A DNA stretch of 64,000 nucleotides from positions 1 to 64,000 of the forward strand of contig NZ_JBLXIK010000006.1 in NCBI RefSeq assembly GCF_048269565.1, read 5' to 3'. Source of the DNA: Maricaulis sp048269565 (GTDB lineage Bacteria > Pseudomonadota > Alphaproteobacteria > Caulobacterales > Maricaulaceae). The position numbers and the translations under genes are program-made. The notes beneath the pieces were generated by a model. The model did not search any database. It worked only from the letters and a program-made list of their open reading frames with translations, and was not told the DNA's origin. Positions 34,465 through 44,300 of this stretch are shown one piece after another; positions within the stretch are counted from its first letter, which is position 1; each line of letters starts with the position of its first letter.

Positions 34465-34471
34465 TGCAAGT
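34465..34471 (-). promoter_or_regulatory. ACTTGCA element upstream of the TonB receptor gene
   Basis: On the minus strand the bases read GACTTGCATTGACG, with ACTTGCA at 34471-34465, about 110 bases before the receptor ATG. TTGACG overlaps it and has ATACCT 17 bases downstream, a reasonable -35/-10 pair. It is the fourth copy of the element found at 22767, 25007 and 28079. Confidence 0.4.
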
Positions 34472-34568
34472 CTCCCCGTATCCCGGCCCGCTTCGCCGGT
34501 GGGGGGAAAGTGTTGCTCTGGAGTGTCAGGTCTGTCTGTGACCGGGCAGAATTGCAGGCCCAGAGGTC

Positions 34569-35777
34569 TCAGATGCGCTCAATGATGATGGCTGAGCCAA
34601 CGCCGGACCCGCCATGGACGACAGCCAGTCCGAGCGTGCCGCCGTCGCGTTCCAGGCCCGCGAGCAGGGTTGCCAGCAGGATCCCGCCGCTGGCGCCCAT
34701 CGGATGGCCCATGGCCAGATGTCCGCCCTGCGGATTCACCTTGGCTGGATCAGGCGCATAGTCGCGCTCGAACTTGACCGGCGTGGCCGCGAAGGCCTCC
34801 ATGAATTCGATCCGGTCCATGTCATCCAGCGACAGGCCGGTCTCTGCGAGGGCGGCTTCCATGGCGGCGAAGCCGGCCGTGAGTTGCAGCACCGGATCGG
34901 CGCTGGCATCGGTGACCGCCAGGATCCGGGCGCGTGGCTTCAGGCCGGCGGCGGTGCCGGCGGCGCCACTCCCCAAGACGATCAACGCGGCGCCATCAGC
35001 GATAGGCGGGCAATGCGCAACGGTATGCAAATGTGATATTTCGGCGAGTTCCGGGCGAGCCTTGAGCATCACGGCATCAAACCCCTCGGCGCCAGCCTCG
35101 ACAAAAGCAGGTTCGAGCCTGGACAGCGACTCAACCGATGTGTCTGGCCGGACCGATTCGTCCTGTGCCAGCAGGACCGTTCCGTGGGCATCGTGGACCG
35201 GGATGACTTCCTGCAGCGGCTCGCCGCTCCAGGCCTGCGCGGCCCGGTGGTGCGAGCGGATCGTGATTTCGTCCAGATCGGCGCGTGTATAGCCATGCAT
35301 CGTGGCCATCAGGTCCGCCGAGAGCGGCACCGGAACATAGCGCAGGGCCCGTGCGGTTTCGGGATCGGCATAATGATAGCCATTGTCCGCGAGGAAGGGG
35401 ACGAGAGACATCATCTCGACGCCACCGGCCAGGCGCAGCTGGTCATCACCGGTCGCGGCCGCTTCAAGGGTCGCGATCCGCGTTGCAGTCAGGCCGGAAA
35501 CACAAAAATTATTGACCGTGCGGCTGGCCATCGCCACCGGAAGCCCGGCGTGCAGTTTGCTGACCAGTGCCAGCTGGCCGCCCTGGGCGCCGATCTGGCC
35601 GACGCAGCCCAGCGTCAGCGAAGCCACCCGGTCAAGCGCTGTCTCGCCACAGCGTGAGCGCAAGGCCGTCGTCAGCTGGCCGACCAGCTCGTGCGGCGTC
35701 AAGGTTGACAGCGCGCCACCGGGTTTTCCCTTGCCGCGCGGGGTGCGAATGGCATCGTAGATGCAGATATCTGTCAT
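34569..35777 (-). CDS. Thiolase-family protein with atypical C-terminal motif
   Basis: The 402-residue protein has the thiolase nucleophile Cys in NNFCVSGLTA, EFMEAFA and the catalytic His in GHLAMGHPMGASG. The C-terminal motif that normally contains the second catalytic Cys (C-x-G-G-x-G) reads VVHGGSGVG, with His in its place. This Cys acts as the acid/base in classical thiolysis, so activity may be altered, for example a Claisen-type or hydrolase-like reaction. The start ATG at 35777 follows the upstream thiolase stop by four bases. The two genes form a pair for CoA-thioester cleavage. Confidence 0.82.
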   Translation of the reverse strand: MTDICIYDAIRTPRGKGKPGGALSTLTPHELVGQLTTALRSRCGETALDRVASLTLGCVGQIGAQGGQLALVSKLHAGLPVAMASRTVNNFCVSGLTATRIATLEAAATGDDQLRLAGGVEMMSLVPFLADNGYHYADPETARALRYVPVPLSADLMATMHGYTRADLDEITIRSHHRAAQAWSGEPLQEVIPVHDAHGTVLLAQDESVRPDTSVESLSRLEPAFVEAGAEGFDAVMLKARPELAEISHLHTVAHCPPIADGAALIVLGSGAAGTAAGLKPRARILAVTDASADPVLQLTAGFAAMEAALAETGLSLDDMDRIEFMEAFAATPVKFERDYAPDPAKVNPQGGHLAMGHPMGASGGILLATLLAGLERDGGTLGLAVVHGGSGVGSAIIIERI

Positions 35778-35781
35778 CGGA

Positions 35782-37014
35782 TCAGACGCCAATCACAAAG
35801 CAGGCGCTCGCGGTCGTCGAGCCGCCGACATTATAGGTCGCGACATTGCGCGCGCCCTCGACCTGGGTATCGCCACTGCGGCCGGAGGTCTGCCGCCAGG
35901 CGTCCAGTGCCATGCGCACGCCGGTCGCGCCGACCGGATGTCCAAGCCCGATCAAACCGCCCGATGGATTCACGGGCAGCGCCCCGCCCGCCGCGATCAT
36001 GCCCGACTCCACCGCTTTCCAGGCCTCGCCCGGCGCGGTCAGGCCGAAATGCTCGATCGCCATGTATTCGGTGATGGAAAAGCAGTCATGGGTCTCGATG
36101 GCGTCGAGCTGGTGGACATCGGTGATGCCCGCCCGGCCGCAGGCATCGGTGATCGCCTTGCGGACCCAGGGGAACATGTAGCCGTCGGTATCGCGGGTCT
36201 TGGCCAGCTTGGATTCCATCATCAATGGCGCTGTTGTGTGGCCCCAGCCCTTGAAGCGCGGGATTTGCGCCAGGTCGAGGCCGCGCTTGGCGGCATAATC
36301 CCGGGCTACGGATTCCGACGCCAGGAACAGGGCCGCAGCACCGTCGGTGACCTGGCCACAATCGCTGCGTCGCATCCAGCCTTCGACGACCGGGTTGGCG
36401 TCGTCGTCGGCCTCGAAGCTCGCTTCTGTGAAGGTCCAGGCCCGTGACTGGGCCGAGGGATTGCGCTTGGCGTTGTCGAAATTGATGCGTGAAATTTCGG
36501 AGAGATAGGCGCGGTCCAGCCCGTAGCGCCGGTCATATTCTTCCGCGAGATCGGAGAACATCGCCGGCCAGAGATAGCGGGCGCCGAGGGCTTCGCGATC
36601 GGCCCAGGCGGCGGCACCGAGAATCTCGGCAGCCCTCTGGCCGGGCACATTGCGCATCAGCTCGACGCCCACGACGCCGGCCAGCCCGTAGCGGCCCGAC
36701 TCGATATCGGCCATAGCGGCCATGATCGCCATCGATCCCGAGGCACATGCAGCCTCGTGGCGGCTGGTCGGCTTGCCCTCGAAACCGGGATCGACATGGC
36801 CCATCATCCCGCCAATAAGGCCTTGGCCACAGAAGAGCTCCCCGGCGAAATTTCCGAGATGAACAACATCAACATCGGCGGCGGCGATGTCGGCGGATTC
36901 GAGTCCGGCATGCGTGGTCTCGGATATCAGTTCAAACAAACCCTTGTCGTCGCGAGCCCAGTTCCGGGCAAAATCGCTTTGGGCTCCACCGAGGATGAAA
37001 ACGGGTTCGGACAT
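35782..37014 (-). CDS. SCP2/SCPx-type thiolase
   Basis: A 410-residue thiolase of the SCPx-like branch with the nucleophilic Cys in HEAACASGSMA, ETHDCFSITEY and the catalytic His in GLGHPVGATG. These enzymes cleave 3-ketoacyl-CoA esters, often with branched or steroid-like acyl groups. It is co-transcribed with the second thiolase. Together with two CoA ligases in the island it suggests side-chain removal from a CoA-activated substrate. Confidence 0.85.
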   Translation of the reverse strand: MSEPVFILGGAQSDFARNWARDDKGLFELISETTHAGLESADIAAADVDVVHLGNFAGELFCGQGLIGGMMGHVDPGFEGKPTSRHEAACASGSMAIMAAMADIESGRYGLAGVVGVELMRNVPGQRAAEILGAAAWADREALGARYLWPAMFSDLAEEYDRRYGLDRAYLSEISRINFDNAKRNPSAQSRAWTFTEASFEADDDANPVVEGWMRRSDCGQVTDGAAALFLASESVARDYAAKRGLDLAQIPRFKGWGHTTAPLMMESKLAKTRDTDGYMFPWVRKAITDACGRAGITDVHQLDAIETHDCFSITEYMAIEHFGLTAPGEAWKAVESGMIAAGGALPVNPSGGLIGLGHPVGATGVRMALDAWRQTSGRSGDTQVEGARNVATYNVGGSTTASACFVIGV

Positions 37015-37089
37015 GTCGTTCAGGCCTCCTGGCCGGGTTCGTATCTGTTTCAGCAGGCGTTTGCCTGATCGGTCTCGAGGCTGGCCGGG

Positions 37090-38067
37090 TCAGGCCAGAT
37101 CCTGTGCGGTTTCCAGTTGTCTTGCGGCAAGCCACGGCTCCTGGCGGCCGGCGAACCCTGCCGCGAGCCGCTCCACGATGGCTGCCACCGGCTCCACGGC
37201 GTGAATCGCCCCTACGCCTTGACCCGCCGACCAGACGTCCCGCCAGCCCTTGGCGAGCTGCGACGGGTCATTGAAGATGACGGCGCCCTTCGCCGGCATG
37301 TTGTCGGGGTCAAGGCCATTGGCTTCCAGGCTCGCTTTCATCCAGCTCGCCGGCACGCCTGTGATTGAGGCGGAAACCTGCAGATCCGCGGCCGAGGCGT
37401 CGATGACCATCGCCTTGTATTCGTCCTGGGCCAGGCTCTCGGATGCTGTGATAAAGGCGGTTCCGATATAGGCAAAATCCGCGCCCATTGCTCGCACTGC
37501 AGCAATGCCCGCCCCCGTTGAGATGCCGCCGGCAACCGCCAGCGGGCCGTCGAAGAAATCCCTGACGGCCTCGACGAAGGCGACATTGGTCAGCGTCCCG
37601 GTGTGGCCCCCGGCTCCGGCGCAGACAAGGACCAGTCCGTCGGCGCCAGCGGCGACGGCCTTACGGGCGAACGCGACCGAGTTGACGTCGGCGAAGACGG
37701 TTCCGCCATAGCTGTGGACGGCTTCGACCACGCGCCCGGGGCCGCCGAGCGCGGTGACGACAAGCGGCGGCTGGTAGGTTTTCACCAGGGCCAGCTCGGC
37801 CTCGAAGCGCGGATAGGAGGAGTGCGTCACCATGTTGAAGGCCCAGGCCGCGTCGGACGGGCCGAGTACGGTGGTAATCTGCTTCATCCAGGCGTCAAGA
37901 TCGTCGATCGTCCGACAGTTCGGTCCCGGGAATGACCCGATCATGCCAGCCTGGCAGGTCGCGATGACAAGCGCCGGGCCAGAGACCAGGAACATCGGCG
38001 CACAGATAGCCGGCAGGCGAAGATTTTCGTCAAGCGCGTGCGGTATCCTGGTTTCGCTGGCACTCAT
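37090..38067 (-). CDS. Nitronate monooxygenase-like FMN protein (NMO/2-nitropropane dioxygenase family)
   Basis: The 325-residue protein matches the NMO family: an N-terminal APMFLVSGPALV segment and a TIM-barrel with the phosphate-binding VCAGAGGHTG motif and VAGGISTGAGIAAVRAMGADFAYIGTAF. True nitronate monooxygenases oxidise alkyl nitronates, but many cluster-associated members are FMN-dependent enoyl reductases or of unknown activity; the reaction is undecided. The ATG at 38067 is preferred over an upstream start. It lies 75 bases upstream of the thiolase pair on the same strand, and a good promoter is seen before it. Confidence 0.82.
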   Translation of the reverse strand: MSASETRIPHALDENLRLPAICAPMFLVSGPALVIATCQAGMIGSFPGPNCRTIDDLDAWMKQITTVLGPSDAAWAFNMVTHSSYPRFEAELALVKTYQPPLVVTALGGPGRVVEAVHSYGGTVFADVNSVAFARKAVAAGADGLVLVCAGAGGHTGTLTNVAFVEAVRDFFDGPLAVAGGISTGAGIAAVRAMGADFAYIGTAFITASESLAQDEYKAMVIDASAADLQVSASITGVPASWMKASLEANGLDPDNMPAKGAVIFNDPSQLAKGWRDVWSAGQGVGAIHAVEPVAAIVERLAAGFAGRQEPWLAARQLETAQDLA

Positions 38068-38398
38068 GAATCCTGGCCCCCGGCTGCAGCCCCCACCGCC
38101 CGGCACAGGCGGTATGTCACTTTCTTATTAAAACCTACCCGGAGAATGTCAATTGCCGCAGGTCGGGCGGTCCCGCGTGGCGGGTGCCGGGAAGGCGGCT
38201 TGTCAAGCGCCGCCATGGCGGGCGAGTTCCGCAAACATGATGAGTTTCATAACATGCCTGCCAGGCTTGGCCGGCTCGGTGGAGGTGGAGCAGTCAAGCG
38301 AGCCGGCATTGAAAAAATTTCTGCTAAGGCCGTGTCGTCGCTGTATTATCTAAAACGAACCTGTTAAGTTGCCAGGATTCAGGGGTGAAGGGGCCATT
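38068..38398. other. Divergent intergenic region between the flavoprotein and the autotransporter gene
   Basis: No gene is seen. The left part holds the minus-strand promoter described at 38125-38152. The right part is AT-rich (a run of A at about 38310-38317, TATTATC at 38344) and probably contains the autotransporter promoter, but no convincing -35/-10 pair was found. Confidence 0.6.
38125..38152 (-). promoter_or_regulatory. Sigma-70-like promoter of the flavoprotein/thiolase operon
   Basis: On the minus strand TTGACA (38152-38147) is separated by 16 bases from TAATAA (38130-38125), close to the housekeeping consensus. The start site would fall near 38118, giving a leader of about 50 bases before the ATG at 38067. 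Confidence 0.55.
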
Positions 38399-41300
38399 AT
38401 GACCAAGATAGATCGAGTAGATTCGCGTATGTCGCATTGGCGGGCGCGCTTCTCCGGCCTTGTCAGCGGATTCGGGACGGCTGCTCTGGCGATCCTCGGA
38501 AGCGTGGCCCTGACCGTGCCGGCCGAGGCTGCGAGCGGATCGTTCAATGGTGCGGCCAGCCTTCAGGTCGATGGTCTTTGCACTGCCGCGTCATCGTCCA
38601 GTTTTGGAGCGAGCTTCACTGCCACTTTCCAGAGCGCCGACACCGGCTCGCTCGACACCTATTCCCTGTTCCTGCTCGACGGCACCGGCACCATCATTGG
38701 CTCTTCCGACCAGAGCATTTCGGCGGCCGCCTATTCTGCAACCTCGACCATTTCCGTGCCGACAACCCAGACCCCCACTGATGGTTCGGCCTATACCCTG
38801 GTGGCTTATAACCAGAACACCGGCTCCCCTCTCTATTCCGTCGGCGAGAGCTATGAGTCTGACAGTTATCAGATGGCCAGTCTCAGCTTTGATGCCAGCG
38901 CGCTTGATGACAGCTGCCCCGGTCCGAATTCGGCCCGCGTGACACCGACGATTTCCGGCCCGGCCGGCCCGCTCAATGCGGCGTTCACGGCCAACGTCAA
39001 CTTTGATGGCGTTGTGACCGGGTTCACCGTTGATGACCTTGTCGTCGGCAACGGTGCCGCTTCGGCCTTTGCCGGTTCGGGCGACAGCTATTCAGCCACG
39101 ATCACGCCGACCGCCGATGGCGATGTGACGGTCGACATCGCAGCCGGTGCTGCGGTGGACGGCGGCGCAACAGACATCAATGCGGCGCCGACCTATACGG
39201 TGACTTATGACGGGACCTCGCCTGTGCCCTCGTTCCTGGATGCGGAGGCGGACACAACGATTGAAGGCCCGATCTCGGCCTTTCTCCAGTTCAGCGAGGA
39301 TGTCTCGGGCGTTGTGGCTGGACAGATCGCGGCGACCAACGGCGCGATTTCCGATTTCACTGAAATCTCAAGCCAGCGGTACAGCTTCACCCTGACGCCA
39401 GACCCGGGCCTGACCGGAGTCCTTGTCATTCTCAGCTATGATGCCGGGCAGGTCACCGACGCAGCGGGCAATAGCAATACCGGTGCCGCCAAGGTCTATA
39501 CCGCCAATACCGATGTGCCCTCCGTTGTCATCTCCACGAGTGAAGTCGAGCCGGTCGGTGGCCCGTTTGTTGTCGATGTTGTGTTCAATGAGGCGGTAAC
39601 CGGCTTTGATGTTGGCGATTTCATTGCCGGCAGTTTCACGGTGGACAGCGTTTCCGGCTCCGGCACGACCTATACGGCGACCCTGACGCCGACGACAACC
39701 GGAACCTTGTCGATCCGGGTTGGCGCTGCCACGGTTATCGATGCCGATACCAACGGGAACACGGCCTCCAACACCCTCTCGGTCGAGGCTGATATTGCGG
39801 CGCCGACAGTCGCGATCACCACGGCTGCCTCCTCGCCGACCAGCGAATCGTTCACTGCCACCATAACGTTCTCCAAAACCGTCACCGGCTTTACCGTCGA
39901 TGATCTGGTCCTGACCAATGCCACGGTCACCGGTTTCTCCGGTTCGGGTGCCGATTATAGCGTCACCATTGTGGCGAGTGCTTCCGGGACGGTGAAAGTC
40001 GATATTCCGTCGGCCTCTGCCCAGGACGCCGGCGGGCGCGACAATCTCGCCGCGACGACACTGAACGTTCAGGCGGATGCCGTTGCGCCGACCCTCACCA
40101 TGACGAGCTCGGCCGTTGGCCCGGTCAGTGCGGCGTTCACGCTCGATCTCGATTTTTCTGAAACCTTCACGGGCTTTACGCTGGATGATCTTGTTGTCGT
40201 CAACGGTGAGGCCACGAATATCCAGCGCGCGGGCGATGATCTGACGGCAACGATTACGCCGACGGCTGCCGGTACGCTGACGGTTGATGTCGCTGGCGGC
40301 GCCTTCCAGGATACCGCCGGCAACGACAACACCGCCGCGACCCAGTTCTCGATCGAGTCGACCGCCGATGGCGCGCCGACCGTGGTGATTGCGGCGACTG
40401 CGAGCTCACCGGTGAGCGGCGCCTTCCCCGTGACCGTGACCTTCTCCGAGGCCGTGACCGGCTTCCTGTTTACAGATGTGTTGATCGTCAATGGCACCAG
40501 CTCGAATGAGTCGATCTCGGGCAATGTCTACAGCTTTGACGTCACCCCGTCGGTCGACGGCCCCGTGACGGTCGATGTGCCCGCCGGTGTCGCCCAGGAT
40601 GGCGATCTGAATGACAATCTCGCCGCGGCCCAGTTGTCGCTGACAGCCGATGTGACCGACCCGACGGTGGCCCTTTCCAGCGCGGCGGTCGCGCCGGTTG
40701 CGGGTGCATTCGATGTCACGCTCACATTCTCAGAGGATATGGACCGGGTTGTTGCCTCGACGCTGACAGTCGCAAACGGGACGGTGACGGCCATCAGTGG
40801 CTCGGGCGCGGTCTATGTCGCGACCATCTCGCCGACGGTTGACGGCACGGTCACCGTGGATGTCGCCGCCGACGCCGCCACTGATCTGGCCGGCAATGGC
40901 AATGTCGCTGCGACGCAGTATTCGATCGCCGCTGTACTCGGTTCCCCGACTGTGGCGATCTCCGGGCCTGCAGGGCCGGTTTCGGATGCCTTTACCGCGA
41001 CTTTCACCTTCTCCGAGAATGTGACGGGGTTTGAGCTTTCCGACATCGTCGTGGGCAATGGTGCGGCCAGCGCCTTCGCCGGCGCCGGCAGCGTCTATAC
41101 CGCGACAATCATTCCGGATGCAGATGGCGCGGTTACGGTGGATCTCCCTGCGGGAGCCGCCCAGAACGGCGGCGCGGTCAATAGTGCCGCTGCAGCGCAG
41201 TACTCGGTGACGGCGTCTTCACTCGGGCCGATTGCAACGATCACGAGTGCGACGACGTCGATCTCCTTCAGTGGTTTCGTGCAAATCACCGTCGAGTTTG

Positions 41301-44300
41301 ATGAGGCTGTGACGGGGCTGGCCGCCGCCGACTTTGTCGCTACCGGATCATCCGGGATCGTTGCGTTCGCGGGCAGTGGCGCCAATTACTCATTCTTCGC
41401 CAACGCGACGGGCGCTGCCGACCTGGTGATCAGTCTCCCGGCGGCGTCGGCCACGGCCGATCCGGGTGGCGCACCCAACCGTCTTGGGCCAGATCTGACC
41501 ATTCCATTGTTGACGACTCCAACTGTTGCGATTTCCAGCGCGGCCGCTGATCCTGTGACAGCGGGCACATTCGATATCACCGTGACCTTCTCTGAATCGG
41601 TCACGGGTTTTGATAGCGGAGATCTCACGGTTGATGGGGGCGCGGTCGACGAGTTCAGTGGCTCTGGCGCCGTCTACACCGCGACAATCGCGCCTGTGCG
41701 CGACGGAACCCTGACGGTTGATATCGCTGGATTGGTCGCGAATGGCGCTTCCGGTGGCGGCAATTCGGCGGCTCCGCAGTTCTCCATCGGGGTCAATCAG
41801 AATGTGCCACACCCGGTCATCACCAGTGCGTCGTCGGGCACCGTCTCGGGCGCCTTTGATATCGCCGTGAATTTCGACGAACCGGTGACCGGTTTTGACG
41901 TGACGGACCTGACCGTCGGCAATGGTGCAGCCAGCAATTTCGCCGGTAGCGGAACGGCTTACTCCGCCACGATCACGCCGGCTGCCGATGGCGCCGTGAC
42001 GGTCGATATTGCAGCTGCGGCTGCGGTCGATGCGGATGCCGGCGACAGTCTTGCCGCGACCCAGTTCACCATCACCAATGACGAAAGCGGCGCGACACCG
42101 AGCTTCTCGACGGCTTCCGCCGATCCATTCGCTGGCTCATTTGTTCTTGATGTCACCTTCGACGAGGCCGTGACCGGTTTTGCCGCCAGTGACCTCACCG
42201 TCGGCAATGGCACGGCCTCGGGCCTGGCCGGCTCGGGCACCGCCTATACCGTCACCATCACCCCGTCTGCCTCAGGCGCCGTGACGGTCGATATGGCGGC
42301 CGGCAAGGTCGAGGATATCGTCGGCAATCCGAATCTCGTCGCCACACAATTCTCGATCACGGCCGATCTTACCGCGCCGGCGGGCTACGCCGTGACGCTG
42401 GATCAGCCTCTCATTTCCGCCGGCGTTGCCGCCAATGTCTCGTTCGGCTTCACCGGTTTTGAGGTGGGTGCCACTCTCGACTACACGATCACGAGCGATG
42501 GTGGCGGAGCTCCCGTGTCTGACAGTGTGACCGTTTCGACGGCGGCCGGATCGATCGGCGGGCTCGACGTCTCCGGTCTTGCCGATGGCACGATAACCCT
42601 TTCGGCGACTCTCACTGACAGCCTCGGCAATGCCGGTGCAGCGGTGACCGACACGGCGACCAAGGATACCGTCGGACCGACCGTAGTCCTGTCGAGCGTC
42701 GCCACCGAACCTGTTGCGGGCGCCTTCACGCTTGATGTGATCTTCTCCGAACCCGTCACCGGTTTTGCCATTTTCGATCTGACGGTCGGTAATGGTAGCG
42801 CATCGGCGTTCGCCGGCGCCGGCGACACCTATTCCGCCACCATTACCCCGACGTCTGATGGTCCGGTCACCGTCGATCTGGATGCTGTGAAAGTCCAGGA
42901 TGCCGCTGGCAATAACAATAGCGCCGCGACCCAGTTCTCGATCAACTATGACGGTACGGCCCCGACTTTGGCGCTGTCTTCGGTCTCGTCTGATCCCGTA
43001 TCCGGCGCCTTCACACTTGATATAGTGTTCTCGGAAAGCGTCACCGGCTTTGCCATCGGCGATCTGACGGTTGGCAATGGCGCGGCTTCGGCCTTTGCGG
43101 GCTCGGGCGATACCTATTCGGCGACGATTACACCGGCCGCCAATGGCGCCGTCACGGTCGATGTCGCCGCCGCGTCCGCCCAGGATTCGGCCGGCAATGA
43201 CAATACCGCCGCGACCCAGTTCTCGATCACCAATGACGAGGCCGCGCCGAGTGTCGTGCTTTCCAGTGTCAGCTCTGACCCGGTCTCCGGCGCCTTTACC
43301 CTGGATGTTGTTTTCTCTGAATCGGTCACCGGTTTTGCTATCGGCGATCTGACGGTCGGCAATGGTAGCGCCTCGGCCTTCGCCGGCTCTGGCGATACCT
43401 ATTCCGCCACCATCACGCCATCCGCTGACGGCGCTGTCACGGTCGATCTCGCTGCTGCTGCCGCCCAGGATGCGGCAGGCAATGACAATACGGCGGCGAC
43501 GCAATTCTCGATCACCAATGACGGCACGGCCCCGTCGGTTGTGCTCTCGACGGTCTCGTCGGACCCGGTGTCCGGTGCTTTCACCGTGGACGTCGTGTTC
43601 TCGGAATCGGTGACCGGCTTCGCCATCGGCGATCTGACGGTCGGCAATGGTAGTGCATCGGCCTTCGCCGGCTCCGGTGACACCTATTCCGCCACCATCA
43701 CGCCGTCCGCTGACGGCGCTGTCACTGTCGATGTCGCTGCTGCCGCTGCCCAGGATACGGCCGGCAATGACAATACGGCTGCCACACAGCTCTCGATTAC
43801 CAACGATGAAACCGCACCGGGTGTGACGCTGTCCAGTGTCAGCAGCGATCCGGTATCCGGTGCCTTCACGCTTGATGTCGTCTTCTCCGAAACCGTCACC
43901 GGTTTTGCGATAGGTGATCTGACGGTTGGCAATGGCGCCGCCTCGGCTTTCGCCGGTTCAGGCGACACCTATTCGGTGACCATCACGCCGTCCGCTGACG
44001 GCGCTGTCACCGTGGATCTCGCTGCGGCTGCCGCCCAGGATTCGGCCGGCAATGACAACACCGCTGCGACCCAGTTCTCGATCACCAGCGACAGCACGCT
44101 GCCAAGCGTAGTCCTTTCGACGAGCGAAACCGATCCGGTCTCCGGGGCCTTTACGCTGGATGTCGTGTTCTCGGAAAGCGTCACCGGCTTCGCCATTGGT
44201 GACCTGACGGTCGGCAATGGTACGGCTTCTGCTTTCGCCGGTTCGGGCGATACCTATTCGGTCACGATCACGCCGGCAGCTGACGGGATCGTTACAGTCG

